The notes beneath the pieces are model-generated. The model did no database searches. It was not told the origin of the DNA and saw only the letters and a list, made by a program, of their open reading frames with translations. Positions 19,915 through 27,850 of a stretch of 35,464 nucleotides of DNA are shown here, one piece after another. Each line of letters opens with the position of its first letter. Within the stretch, counting starts at the first letter, position 1. This stretch comes from Omnitrophica bacterium RIFCSPLOWO2_01_FULL_45_10b (GTDB lineage: Bacteria > Omnitrophota > Omnitrophia > Omnitrophales > Danuiimicrobiaceae): assembly GCA_001804205.1 (NCBI GenBank), contig MHFM01000009.1, positions 21,730 through 57,193 on the forward strand, given 5' to 3'. A program made the translations under genes and the position numbers.

Positions 19915-20970
19915 ATGAGCATTAAGATGACTGAAGGAAAATTTAAAGGACTTATGGCTTTATCCAATTCAAAAGGAGTAATTGCCGCTGCCGCAATGGA
20001 TCAACGGGGATCGCTTCAAAAATCAATTGCAAAGGCAAGAGGCGTGGATTCAAAAGAAATTACGCGCGCTCAAATGGAAGAATTCAAGGTCGTGGTTTCT
20101 AAAGTTCTTACCCCTCATGCCACCGCCATTTTACTGGATCCGGAATTTGGACTTCCGGCGGTTAAAGTGCGTGCGAAAAACGCGGGCGTTCTGCTGGCTT
20201 ATGAAAAAACAGGTTACGATGCCGATAAACCCGGCCGTTTGCCTGATCTCTTGGATCATGAATCCGTAGCGCGGCTTAAGGAGAAAGGAGCGGACGCCAT
20301 TAAAATTCTTTTGTATTATTCGCCGGATGAGAAAAAAGAAATTAATGAACATAAACACGCTTGGACGGAACGGATCGGCGCTGAATGTCTTGCGCATGAC
20401 ATCCCGTTTTTTTTAGAATTTATTGGTTACGATCCGGCCGGCGGCGATGAAAAGGGAATCGAATACGCGAAGCGCAAACCCCATATTGTGACCGAAAGCA
20501 TGCGGGAATTTTCTAAGCCTCAATATCTAGTGGATGTGCTCAAAGTCGAAATTCCGGTCAATATGGCTTTTGTTGAGGGCTCAAAGGCCAATAAAACAGG
20601 ACAAGTAGCTTACACGCGCGAAGAAGCAAAGAAATTATTTCGAAAAGCCGCTGACGTTGCGACGAAACCCTTCATTTATTTAAGCGCCGGCGTGGATGAT
20701 GATGTATTTCGCGAAAGCCTTGAACTCGCCATTGAAGCCGGGACCAATTGGGCCGGCGTTTTGTGCGGCCGCGCCACATGGAAAGAAGGAATTCCTGTTT
20801 ACGGAAAAGAAGGCATTCAAGCGCTTGAGAAATGGCTTCTCGACCGTGGAGTAAAAAATATTCAAGCCCTAAACCAAGTAATTAATCGCGGCGCTCATGC
20901 ATGGTGGGATAAATTTGGCGGGCGGGATCAAATTCAAGTTGTTAATCGCAAGGAGACCGTCCTTGTCTAA
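19915..20970 (+). CDS. lacD: Tagatose 1,6-diphosphate aldolase-like class I aldolase
   Basis: Class I aldolase of 351 residues of the LacD type, which cleaves tagatose 1,6-bisphosphate (and often fructose 1,6-bisphosphate) into triose phosphates. GVIAAAAMDQRGSLQK, ILLDPEFGLPA, ADAIKILLYYSPDE and FLEFIGYDPAGGDEKG match. The Schiff-base Lys is Lys210 in YLVDVLKVEIPVN, and IYLSAGVDDDVFRESLE and AGVLCGRATWKEGI follow. In an organism without an obvious other aldolase nearby, it may serve glycolysis. AAGGAG lies 11 bases before the ATG. Its stop is 3 bases before the composite repeat that separates it from the aldo/keto reductase gene. Confidence 0.9.
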   Translation: MSIKMTEGKFKGLMALSNSKGVIAAAAMDQRGSLQKSIAKARGVDSKEITRAQMEEFKVVVSKVLTPHATAILLDPEFGLPAVKVRAKNAGVLLAYEKTGYDADKPGRLPDLLDHESVARLKEKGADAIKILLYYSPDEKKEINEHKHAWTERIGAECLAHDIPFFLEFIGYDPAGGDEKGIEYAKRKPHIVTESMREFSKPQYLVDVLKVEIPVNMAFVEGSKANKTGQVAYTREEAKKLFRKAADVATKPFIYLSAGVDDDVFRESLELAIEAGTNWAGVLCGRATWKEGIPVYGKEGIQALEKWLLDRGVKNIQALNQVINRGAHAWWDKFGGRDQIQVVNRKETVLV

Positions 20971-20973
20971 AAA

Positions 20974-21107
20974 TGTCATTGCGAGCGAAGCGAAGCAATC
21001 TGATACGAAATGTCATCCTGAACGAAGTGAAGGATCTCAGAGATTCTTCGCTGCGCTCAGAATGACAGGACGGGATTGCTTCGTCGCTTACGCTCCTCGC
21101 AATGACG
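20974..21107. repeat. REP-like element, TCATTGCGAG family, copy A5, with another element nested inside
   Basis: TGTCATTGCGAG (20974-20985) and CTCGCAATGACG (21096-21107) are the ends, with GAAGCAATCTG and GGATTGCTTCG as inner halves. Between them sits a complete element of the TCATCCTGA family (21011-21067). It starts 3 bases after the lacD stop and ends 7 bases before the aldo/keto reductase ATG. Confidence 0.88.
21011..21067. repeat. REP-like element, TCATCCTGA family, copy B1, nested
   Basis: TGTCATCCTGA at the left and TCAGAATGACA at the right enclose GAAGTGAAGGATCT and AGATTCTTCGCTGCGC. Its typical translation (HPERSEGS...FFAALRMT) is visible in one frame. The larger copy B2 is at 34471-34627. 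Confidence 0.85.
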
Positions 21108-21114
21108 AAAGGTT

Positions 21115-22077
21115 ATGAACAAACGCAAGCTCGGCAAAACTGGACTTGAAGTTTCCGAGCTTGGGTTTGGCTGTTGGGCGATCGGGGGCACCAGTTACGG
21201 CGCCACCGATGACAAAGAATCTCTAAGAGCTCTGGCTTATGCGTTTGACCAGGGCATTAATTTTTTTGATACGGCCGATACCTACGGCCATGGGCATAGC
21301 GAAGAGTTAATTGCAGAAGTTTTTAAAGGTTCAAGGCGCCAGCAGGTTATAATCGCTTCCAAGGCCGGATGGGATTTTTATCATGGTGGAAGCAAAAAGA
21401 ATTTTGATCCGGAATATATCCGTTTTGCTTGCGGCGAGTCGTTAAGGCGCCTGAAAACAGATTATATTGATCTTTATCAGCTTCATAATCCAAAGCTTGA
21501 GATGATTCAAGACGCGAGCGTATTTAGCGTGCTTGATCAACTCAAAAAAGAGGGAAAAATACGCCATGCCGGGATTTCGATTCATTTGGGCAAGGAAGGC
21601 ATCGCAGCAATTCAAAATAAATCGCCGGAAACAATCCAAGCCATTTATAATTTACTCGATCAAAGAATTCGAACGGAATTAATGCCTCTTTGCGAAGAAC
21701 ACAATATCGGACTTATTGCCCGTGAGCCGCTTTATTGCGGGCTTCTCACGGGTAAATATACGGCCGAAAGTCATTTTTCGAAAGATGACCATCGGAACCG
21801 TTGGATGAAGGATAAATATTTGACGGATCTTGAGAAAATTGAACAAATTAAAACCGCCTTTGATACAAATAAAGTTTCGTTGAAACAGGCCGCCATTGAA
21901 TTTGTGTTGGCGGAACAAGCAGTTTCTGCGGTGATTCCGGGAATCAAAACGGTGGCGCATGTAGACGATCATTTGCGTGCGGTGCGGACGCCAAAATTAA
22001 CTTTTGATGAGCTCCGCAGCATGCAAAAGATTTATGAAGAAACAGAATTATTTCAAACCGGTTTTTTTAGAAACTAA
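21115..22077 (+). CDS. Aldo/keto reductase
   Basis: NAD(P)H-dependent oxidoreductase of 320 residues with the TIM-barrel AKR fold. It begins MNKRKLGKTGLEVSELGFGCW, typical of YajO/YhdN-like members. The catalytic tetrad is Asp52 and Tyr57 in FFDTADTYGHGHSEE, Lys83 in IASKAGW and His124 in YQLHNP. QAVSAVIPGIKTVAHVDDHL near the C-terminus binds the cofactor phosphate. Substrate unknown. The start lies 7 bases after the composite repeat, whose end plus GAAAGG makes the ribosome-binding region. A close link to the aldolase upstream is plausible but the repeat could separate their expression. Confidence 0.92.
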   Translation: MNKRKLGKTGLEVSELGFGCWAIGGTSYGATDDKESLRALAYAFDQGINFFDTADTYGHGHSEELIAEVFKGSRRQQVIIASKAGWDFYHGGSKKNFDPEYIRFACGESLRRLKTDYIDLYQLHNPKLEMIQDASVFSVLDQLKKEGKIRHAGISIHLGKEGIAAIQNKSPETIQAIYNLLDQRIRTELMPLCEEHNIGLIAREPLYCGLLTGKYTAESHFSKDDHRNRWMKDKYLTDLEKIEQIKTAFDTNKVSLKQAAIEFVLAEQAVSAVIPGIKTVAHVDDHLRAVRTPKLTFDELRSMQKIYEETELFQTGFFRN

Positions 22078-22098
22078 GGAACGGGAGAGGGGGCGCAT

Positions 22099-22536
22099 GT
22101 GAGTAAATTTTTAATCAAGAAAGTAGGTCGAGTTTCCTTCGCTTTTTTTATGTTTGGTGTTATCAGTTCTTCTTTGGCTTTCGCCGAGTTGGAATCGCAA
22201 GGTACCAAAAGCGGAAAAATTGATCCTAAGGAGATTCAAGAAGCGTTGACGGAAGCGGGATTTTATCATGGCGCTATTGACGGGGTCATTGGTTCTAAGA
22301 CGAAGGCCGCTATTCGAAGTTTTCAAACCAAGCAGGGCCTGGTTGTCGATGGAGTTTGCGGCCCTAAGACCTGGGAAAAACTGAAAGCATATTTGGAAGA
22401 AGCTACCGAGATGGATGCCGCTGCCGAATCTTCAACCCTTGCTTTGGAGGAGACTGTAGAGACGAGTTCTCAGCTCGACACAGAATTGTCGCCAGAGCCT
22501 GAGCCGGAGAATCTTAAGCAGAAATTGGTTTCGTGA
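22099..22536 (+). CDS. Secreted peptidoglycan-binding domain protein
   Basis: Protein of 145 residues. The signal peptide has FAFFMFGVISSSLAFA, and one PG_binding_1 domain (about residues 40-97) reads IDPKEIQEALTEAGFYHGAI, then DGVIGSKTKAAIRSFQTKQG and CGPKTWEKL. The tail is acidic and Ser/Glu-rich with no catalytic domain, so it is probably a wall-attachment or regulatory factor. It starts at GTG 22099 (an ATG at 22097 is out of frame) with GGGAGAGG upstream. Its TGA overlaps the GTG of the Nudix gene. Confidence 0.82.
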   Translation: MSKFLIKKVGRVSFAFFMFGVISSSLAFAELESQGTKSGKIDPKEIQEALTEAGFYHGAIDGVIGSKTKAAIRSFQTKQGLVVDGVCGPKTWEKLKAYLEEATEMDAAAESSTLALEETVETSSQLDTELSPEPEPENLKQKLVS

Positions 22537-23027
22537 AACAACGGGTAAACCCCGTTAGAGATGTCATCTCTAACGGGGTAAAATCGCGCCACACTCAACG
22601 CCAGGTTTCAGCGGGCGGGGTTACTTTTAAGAAATTAAGTTCAAGCATTCGGATTTGTCTTATCGGCCGTCGCAATCTAAAAGATCAGATGATCTGGTGC
22701 TTGCCAAAGGGACATATTGAAAAGGGCGAGACATTTAAACGCGCCGCGCTCCGGGAAGTACGGGAAGAAACGGGAATCTCTGGAACCATTCTTTCGGGGC
22801 TTGGGTCTATCCGATATTCATTTTTTGATTTGGAAGATAAGAGAAAGATATTTAAAACGGTTCACTTTTTTCTCATCCAGTATGTCAAAGGAAAGTTGAG
22901 CGATCATGATGATGAAGTTGAGTACGCCCGATGGTTTGCTTTTGAAAAAGCGATTCGTTTGATGAGCTATGAAGGTGAACGCAACGTATTCAAACGGGCC
23001 ATCAAGAAAATCCGCTTATTGAAATGA
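22533..23027 (+). CDS. Nudix hydrolase with repeat-encoded N-terminus
   Basis: Nudix hydrolase of 164 residues. The Nudix box GHIEKGETFKRAALREVREE followed by TGISG is complete, and the fold begins at QVSAGGVTFKK. It probably cleaves a nucleoside diphosphate derivative such as diadenosine polyphosphate; substrate unknown. The first about 20 residues (KQRVNPVRDVISNGVKS) are the translation of the 31-base palindrome at 22549-22579, so the natural start may have been lost or shifted. The only in-frame start seen is the GTG at 22533, which overlaps the previous stop codon. The TGA at its end overlaps the plsC start as ATGA. Confidence 0.88.
   Translation: MKQRVNPVRDVISNGVKSRHTQRQVSAGGVTFKKLSSSIRICLIGRRNLKDQMIWCLPKGHIEKGETFKRAALREVREETGISGTILSGLGSIRYSFFDLEDKRKIFKTVHFFLIQYVKGKLSDHDDEVEYARWFAFEKAIRLMSYEGERNVFKRAIKKIRLLK
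22549..22579. repeat. Palindromic element, CCCCGTTAGAGAT family, short copy inside the Nudix gene
   Basis: ACCCCGTTAGAGATG (22549-22563) and CATCTCTAACGGGGT (22565-22579) are perfect arms around a single T. It shares the 14-base arm core ACCCCGTTAGAGAT with the 122-base copy at 1175-1296 but lacks its interior. It is translated in frame. Confidence 0.88.
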
Positions 23028-23824
23028 ATCCAAACTACTCCTTTTTTAGCTGGGTCCGTTCCACCATCAGTTGGTTTCTTGTTGGGCTTGTGACCATCGT
23101 TTTATTCGTTCCTATTTTTATTACTTTTTGTATTTTGTCTGTTTTTGACCGAGACCAAACAAGGCTTCATCCGCTTATTTCTTTTTGGGCCAAAAGCATT
23201 TTGGCCGTTTGTCCTCTCATGCGTGTCCATTTTGAAGGGCGTGAGCACTTAAAACCAGGGACGACGTATGTGCTTGTGGCCAATCATCAGAGCATTGCGG
23301 ATATCATCGCTGTTTTACACCTCCGCCTCCCGTTTAAATTTATCGCAAAGAGCGATCTATTTTGGATTCCCTTTTTTGGCTGGGCGCTTTCACTTGCGGG
23401 ATATATTCCTCTGACCCGCGGTGATCAAAAAAGCGGCAGGGAAACCATCCAAAAAGCAATGGGATATTTAAAACGGGGTGTTTCGGTGCTGCTTTTTCCG
23501 GAAGGTACGAGAAGCCGTAACGGGGAAATTCATGCTTTTAAGGTAGGCGCTTTTAAACTGGCCACAGAGCTTGGCCTTCCGGTTGTCCCTCTTGTGATTC
23601 AAGGGACAAGGGATTTAATTCCCAAAGGAACATTGCTGATCAATCACCGCATAGAAGTAACGGTCAGAATAGGAACTCCGCATCCGCCGCCTTCAAATGA
23701 CAGCGCTTCGATTGAAGCATTTTGCCAGAAGGTGCGCTCGGAGATGATTTTTTCTCTGAATGAAATGAGGTCACAAGAGGAAGTTGTATTGCAAACAAAG
23801 AGAGCTGAAATAGCTTTAACTTAA
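23024..23824 (+). CDS. plsC: 1-acyl-sn-glycerol-3-phosphate acyltransferase
   Basis: Phospholipid-synthesis acyltransferase of 266 residues that makes phosphatidic acid at the inner membrane. An N-terminal membrane helix (ISWFLVGLVTIVLFVPIFIT) precedes the HxxxxD motif in VANHQSIADIIAV, then FIAKSDLFWIPFFGWAL, and the acceptor-binding FPEGTRSRNGEIHAFKVG. Start ATG overlaps the Nudix stop as ATGA. It is 11 bases from the next gene. The organisation suggests the envelope genes here are coexpressed. Confidence 0.92.
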   Translation: MNPNYSFFSWVRSTISWFLVGLVTIVLFVPIFITFCILSVFDRDQTRLHPLISFWAKSILAVCPLMRVHFEGREHLKPGTTYVLVANHQSIADIIAVLHLRLPFKFIAKSDLFWIPFFGWALSLAGYIPLTRGDQKSGRETIQKAMGYLKRGVSVLLFPEGTRSRNGEIHAFKVGAFKLATELGLPVVPLVIQGTRDLIPKGTLLINHRIEVTVRIGTPHPPPSNDSASIEAFCQKVRSEMIFSLNEMRSQEEVVLQTKRAEIALT

Positions 23825-23835
23825 CAACCTTAAAC

Positions 23836-24189
23836 ATGTTGATCCGCATTTTATTTTATCTGACCGCATACGCCGCCATTCTTGGGTTGATTATCTTTTT
23901 CTTGGTCCGGCTTTTTCAAGTCGTGAGCGGAAAAATAAAAGGCCGTAAGATAAAAGTTTGGCGACATCCCAAAAAAGGTTTAGGTGCTTGGATTCAAGTG
24001 TATGATACCGATTCATGGGAGGAAGCTCAGGCACTTCAAGCCCGATTAGAAGAAGAAGAAATCGAATGTTTTGTTTATGAGCAAGGACGCAAAGATGTTC
24101 ACGGGACTCCGTTTAAAGGATTTGGAATTGCGGTGCCCGAAACATCTGTTTCCCGATCCCAAAAAATCATTGCTCGAATGCCTGCCTGA
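23836..24189 (+). CDS. Membrane-anchored DUF2007-like protein
   Basis: Protein of 117 residues: one N-terminal membrane helix (ILFYLTAYAAILGLIIFFLV), a basic linker, and a small domain from about residue 50, WIQVYDTDSWEEAQALQARL then EEEIECFVYEQG, resembling DUF2007 (putative signal-transducing protein) in which a strand is followed by a helix that ends in a paired Ile/Glu. This assignment is by eye and moderate. No Shine-Dalgarno is obvious, so translation may depend on the preceding plsC. Function unknown. Confidence 0.65.
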   Translation: MLIRILFYLTAYAAILGLIIFFLVRLFQVVSGKIKGRKIKVWRHPKKGLGAWIQVYDTDSWEEAQALQARLEEEEIECFVYEQGRKDVHGTPFKGFGIAVPETSVSRSQKIIARMPA

Positions 24190-24218
24190 AGGTGATTCGG
24201 TTTCCCCAAGGTAAATCT

Positions 24219-25430
24219 ATGAAACGCATTGTTATTGTTCCCGATGGAGTAGGCGATTGGCCGCTTAAAGAATTAGGGAATAAAACTCCCCTTCAAGCAG
24301 CTTCCAAGCCCAACCTGGATGATTTGTCGCGCCATTCTATTTTAGGTACCCTCAAGACCTGTCCCGACGGAATGTATCCCGGAAGCGATGTATGCGGCCT
24401 TTCGTTGATGGGCTATGACCCTAAGTGCGTGTATACAGGCCGCGCACCGCTTGAAGCTGCCAATATTGGGATCGTTTTAAAACCGGGCGAACTGGCATTC
24501 CGCTGCAATTTAGTTTCTGAGGAAAAAGGCGTTCTCACGGATTATTCGGCAGATCATATTACAACGGAAGAGGCTCAGATTTTAATTGAAGAGCTTCAAA
24601 AAAATCTCGGAAACAATTTGATCTCATTTCATACCGGAAAAATGTACCGTCATATCATGTGCTATAAGCGCGCTGTTGATATCGATTGCACAACCGATCA
24701 ACCTCATGATTTTCAAGGCACACCTTTCGCAAGCCATTGGCCGAGCGGAAAAGGATCCGAAATTTTGATTGATTTGACCAACGAATCAAAAAAGATTTTA
24801 ACGAATCATCCAATCAATCAAAAGCGTCTCAAAGCGGGCAAGAAACCGGCGAACATGATTTGGCTTTGGGGCGGAGGCCCAGCTCCAAAATTGGAGCACT
24901 TTGAAACAAGATATGGAATCAAAGGCGGCGTTATCTCCGCCGTTGATTTATTGAATGGATTAGGCCGCTATCTCGGCTGGGAAATTATTTCAGTGCCGGG
25001 CGCTACCGGTTATTTTGATACTGATTATCAAGCAAAAGGACGTTTCGCAATCGAAGCGCTTAAGCGGCTTGATTTAGTTTTTGTCCATGTGGAAGCGACA
25101 GATGAGGCAGGGCATATGGGAAATGTTAAGGAAAAAATCCGCGCTATTGAAAATATCGATAAATTTATCGTAGGCCCTATTGTAGAACGCCTAAAAGAAG
25201 AGAAAGAGTGGCGGCTTTTTGTGGCGCCGGATCATTATACGCCGATTGTGAAAAAAACCCATGTTGCGGAGCCTGTTCCGTTTATCTTCGCCGGTTCCGA
25301 CCTTCCTTTCTGTTGTTCCGAACGTCCTTACACCGAGCCTGATTCTAAAGCAACGGGCATTGCACTCGACCGCGGTTATGAATTGATGCTTCGGCTCGTC
25401 AAGGGCTGGCAGCATTATGAACATGGTTGA
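24219..25430 (+). CDS. apgM: Archaeal-type cofactor-independent phosphoglycerate mutase
   Basis: Glycolytic enzyme of 403 residues that interconverts 3- and 2-phosphoglycerate, of the ApgM (alkaline-phosphatase superfamily) type. KRIVIVPDGVGDWPLKELG has the first metal-binding Asp, PGSDVCGLSLMGYDP the nucleophilic Ser region, and HVEATDEAGHMG and APDHYTPIVKKTH the C-terminal metal ligands. The chosen ATG follows AAGG; an upstream GTG at 24192 is less likely. Its end overlaps the start of the next gene by 14 bases. ApgM plus LacD suggests a glycolysis assembled from archaeal-type and class I enzymes. Confidence 0.92.
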   Translation: MKRIVIVPDGVGDWPLKELGNKTPLQAASKPNLDDLSRHSILGTLKTCPDGMYPGSDVCGLSLMGYDPKCVYTGRAPLEAANIGIVLKPGELAFRCNLVSEEKGVLTDYSADHITTEEAQILIEELQKNLGNNLISFHTGKMYRHIMCYKRAVDIDCTTDQPHDFQGTPFASHWPSGKGSEILIDLTNESKKILTNHPINQKRLKAGKKPANMIWLWGGGPAPKLEHFETRYGIKGGVISAVDLLNGLGRYLGWEIISVPGATGYFDTDYQAKGRFAIEALKRLDLVFVHVEATDEAGHMGNVKEKIRAIENIDKFIVGPIVERLKEEKEWRLFVAPDHYTPIVKKTHVAEPVPFIFAGSDLPFCCSERPYTEPDSKATGIALDRGYELMLRLVKGWQHYEHG

Positions 25431-26535
25431 TTGGAAAAGAATCAGGCGCGATTTTCCAATTACAAAGCGCTTCACCTACCTTGATCACGCTTCCGCCGCT
25501 CCCATGCCGCGCCCCGTTTATGAACGGACGCTTCAATACTATAAGGAACTTGCCGGTTTTGCCGATTTTTCCTGGAATCGCTGGATTGCACGGCGCGAAG
25601 AGGTAAGGCGCAAAGTAGCTCAATTCATTCATGCGGAACCGGATGAGATTGCGTTTACTTCAAGCACATCGCATGGAATGAATTTAATTGCCGAGCTGAT
25701 CGCAGACCAGGGGAATGTTCTCACCAATACGTTAGAATTTCCAGCCACAACGGTTCCGTGGATTCATCGGAACACAACGTTAAAATTTTTGGAACCTGCT
25801 CAGGGAATTATTTCCGTCGATCAGATGAAGCGCTGCTTAAAGCCGGATGTGAAGACGATTTTGACCAGCTTTGTTCAGTTTCAAAATGGCTTTAGACAAA
25901 ATCTCGAAGCCATCGGCCAAATAAAGGGAAATCGGTTTTTTGTGGTGAATGCGACGCAGGGTTTTGGTTATTTACCCATTGATGTGAAACGTTCCAAAAT
26001 TGATTTTCTTGCCACCAATAGTTATAAGTGGTTGATGGCAGGTTACGGCGGGGGAATCCTTTATATCAATCGAAAATGGATCAAAAAGTTCAAACCTCAG
26101 TCGGCGGGTTGGCGAAGCGCGCCTCATCCAGAGCAATTTGACAATCGGCACATTTCGTTAAAACAGGATGCTTCACGATACGAATACGGATGTCCGCCCT
26201 TTCCGCATATTTTTGCCATGGGCGCTGCGCTCGATTATCTTTCAGAAATCGGGATTTTGAATGTTGAGCGAAGAATTCTTTCTCTCACCAGTTTTTTGAT
26301 CGATCAGTTGCGAAAACATGGCTTTCAGATTCTTTCTCCTTTAGAACCATCGATGCGATCCGGCATCATTGTTTTTTCTGTAAAGAATGCCCAGAAATTG
26401 ACGAATTTCCTTTTAGCGAGGAAAACGTACGTTTCTCCGCGGGGCGGCGGGATTCGAGTAGCGCCTCATATATACAATACAAAATCGGATATTACTCATT
26501 TGATGAATTTGTTAAAAACAGAAAGGGCAGCATGA
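25417..26535 (+). CDS. Class V aminotransferase-fold enzyme with Asp-to-Asn change at the PLP ring site
   Basis: Protein of 372 residues with the class V PLP fold, related to cysteine desulfurases and isopenicillin-N epimerase-like proteins. FTYLDHASAAPMPRPVYER is the N-terminal segment and Lys204 in TNSYKWLMAGYGGG binds PLP. The residue that normally is Asp in the D-x-x-Q pair contacting the PLP ring is Asn178 (VVNATQGFGYLP), while Gln181 is kept. No persulfide Cys is seen in the C-terminal loop, where VSPRGGGIRVAPH stands, so a desulfurase role is unlikely; lyase or aminotransferase activity is possible. It overlaps apgM by 14 bases and the next gene as ATGA. Confidence 0.8.
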   Translation: MNMVDWKRIRRDFPITKRFTYLDHASAAPMPRPVYERTLQYYKELAGFADFSWNRWIARREEVRRKVAQFIHAEPDEIAFTSSTSHGMNLIAELIADQGNVLTNTLEFPATTVPWIHRNTTLKFLEPAQGIISVDQMKRCLKPDVKTILTSFVQFQNGFRQNLEAIGQIKGNRFFVVNATQGFGYLPIDVKRSKIDFLATNSYKWLMAGYGGGILYINRKWIKKFKPQSAGWRSAPHPEQFDNRHISLKQDASRYEYGCPPFPHIFAMGAALDYLSEIGILNVERRILSLTSFLIDQLRKHGFQILSPLEPSMRSGIIVFSVKNAQKLTNFLLARKTYVSPRGGGIRVAPHIYNTKSDITHLMNLLKTERAA

Positions 26536-27389
26536 TTTTGCTTGAGATCGGGGCCGGGCTTGTAGGGATTTTATTGTGGGCGTTTTTCGTGGAGCCCAAT
26601 TGGTATCGTTTGCGACGAATCACGATCCACGGCCAAAAAAAAGTTCGCAAGCCCATTACCATTCTTCATCTTTCTGATATTCATTTTGTCGGAAGCGAAG
26701 GCTCCAAGCGCGGATTTTTCCAGAAGCTTTCCATGCTGAACCCGGACTTGATTTTTTTGACCGGTGATATTATTGATAATAATGAGGGCATTGATACGGC
26801 CGTTCGATTAATTTCCGGCCTTCGTGCCCGCTACGGCACTTTTCTTGTCTTGGGCAATCATGATTATTACAATTATCACATGAAAGATACTTTGCGTTAC
26901 CACATGGGATTGGGCAAGACTTCCATGGATCATAATAACGTTCCCCGTTTTGTTTCGGAAATGAAGCGCATCGGCGTCCGCGTTTTGATTAATGAATCGA
27001 CAAAACTTGACGTACATGGAACTCCGGTATTGATCGGCGGAACGGATGATCCGGTGACACAGAGAATTGATTTTGAAAAAGCGCTTCATGGGTTAAGTCC
27101 CCAAACGCTTAATGTTCTCTTGACCCATCATTTGGATGCCCTTTTGAAATTGTCTCATCATGGTGTTGATTTGGTTTTTGCAGGACACACGCACGGCGGA
27201 CAATTGCGGTTCCCAGTTTTAGGCGCTCCAATTTGTGAAACAAAATTGGGCCGGCGTTACGTGGAGGGGCTTCATCGGTACAAGGAAATAACCCTTTTTG
27301 TCTCACGCGGCCTCGGAGCCGGCCGCACACTTTTTCCGCGTTTCGCGTGCCGGCCGGAAGCTATTTTTTTTGAAGTACGGCCTGATTGA
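26532..27389 (+). CDS. Membrane-anchored metallophosphoesterase (YkuE-like)
   Basis: Calcineurin-like phosphoesterase of 285 residues with an N-terminal membrane helix (LLEIGAGLVGILLWAFFV). The metal-binding signature is complete: LSDIHFVG, LTGDIIDNN, VLGNHDYYNY, LLTHH and AGHTHGGQLRFP. This matches the YkuE/YaeI group, some of which act on lipid or UDP-sugar pyrophosphates. Substrate unknown. Start ATG overlaps the previous stop as ATGA. It ends the seven-gene operon that began at 22099. Confidence 0.9.
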   Translation: MILLEIGAGLVGILLWAFFVEPNWYRLRRITIHGQKKVRKPITILHLSDIHFVGSEGSKRGFFQKLSMLNPDLIFLTGDIIDNNEGIDTAVRLISGLRARYGTFLVLGNHDYYNYHMKDTLRYHMGLGKTSMDHNNVPRFVSEMKRIGVRVLINESTKLDVHGTPVLIGGTDDPVTQRIDFEKALHGLSPQTLNVLLTHHLDALLKLSHHGVDLVFAGHTHGGQLRFPVLGAPICETKLGRRYVEGLHRYKEITLFVSRGLGAGRTLFPRFACRPEAIFFEVRPD

Positions 27390-27404
27390 ACGAGGATACA
27401 TTCC

Positions 27405-27433
27405 TTGACTTTGTAAATTCCGTAGTGTATCGT
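27405..27433 (+). promoter_or_regulatory. Probable sigma-70 promoter of the 27459 gene
   Basis: TTGACT (27405-27410), a 17-base spacer and TATCGT (27428-27433) lie 26 bases before the ATG at 27459. Confidence 0.55.
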
Positions 27434-27458
27434 TTGAAAGATATTAGGAATCACACAG

Positions 27459-27848
27459 ATGAAAAAAAATAAAGGCGGAAAACAATTTAAAACTAATTCC
27501 AAACTGCTCCGCGGTTTTTTAACCGAGAGAGAAGTGGAGCTTCTTCACCGCCAAATCCGAATCAATTCCATTGCAATGGATCGTTATATTCAAACCATTG
27601 ATCTCTTGGCCAATAAAGAAAAATGCCCGAAGGATGCCAACACACTTATGTATCTGCGCAGCCAATTATCGATCGCCATTGCCGAAAACGATACCTTTCG
27701 TAAAGTTCTTTGGCGCCATGCTCAATGCGTAGAAAGCCAGCTTTCGTCCGATTCAGATTTAGATGCCGCTTCATTTTTAGTCGGTCGGATTAATTCCCGC
27801 AGAAAAGCGCTCATGGCTCAAATGGCGATGACCCGCCGGAGTTCATAG
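27459..27848 (+). CDS. Small helical protein, unknown
   Basis: Unrecognised cytoplasmic protein of 129 residues without signal peptide or membrane helix. A basic start (MKKNKGGKQFKTNSK) is followed by helices rich in Arg, Leu and Ser: REVELLHRQIRINSIAMDRY, then SQLSIAIAENDTFRKVLWRH, and a C-terminal RRKALMAQMAMTRRSS. It has its own promoter and AGGA 9 bases before the ATG. The following gene begins 2 bases after its stop, so the two are probably coexpressed. An RNA- or protein-binding role would be a guess. Confidence 0.65.
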   Translation: MKKNKGGKQFKTNSKLLRGFLTEREVELLHRQIRINSIAMDRYIQTIDLLANKEKCPKDANTLMYLRSQLSIAIAENDTFRKVLWRHAQCVESQLSSDSDLDAASFLVGRINSRRKALMAQMAMTRRSS

Positions 27849-27850
27849 TC

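Noticed and set aside
20897..21118. Small frame with CHPERSEGSQ and AALRMTG after lacD
   Set aside because: It is a translation of the nested repeats and has no start context.
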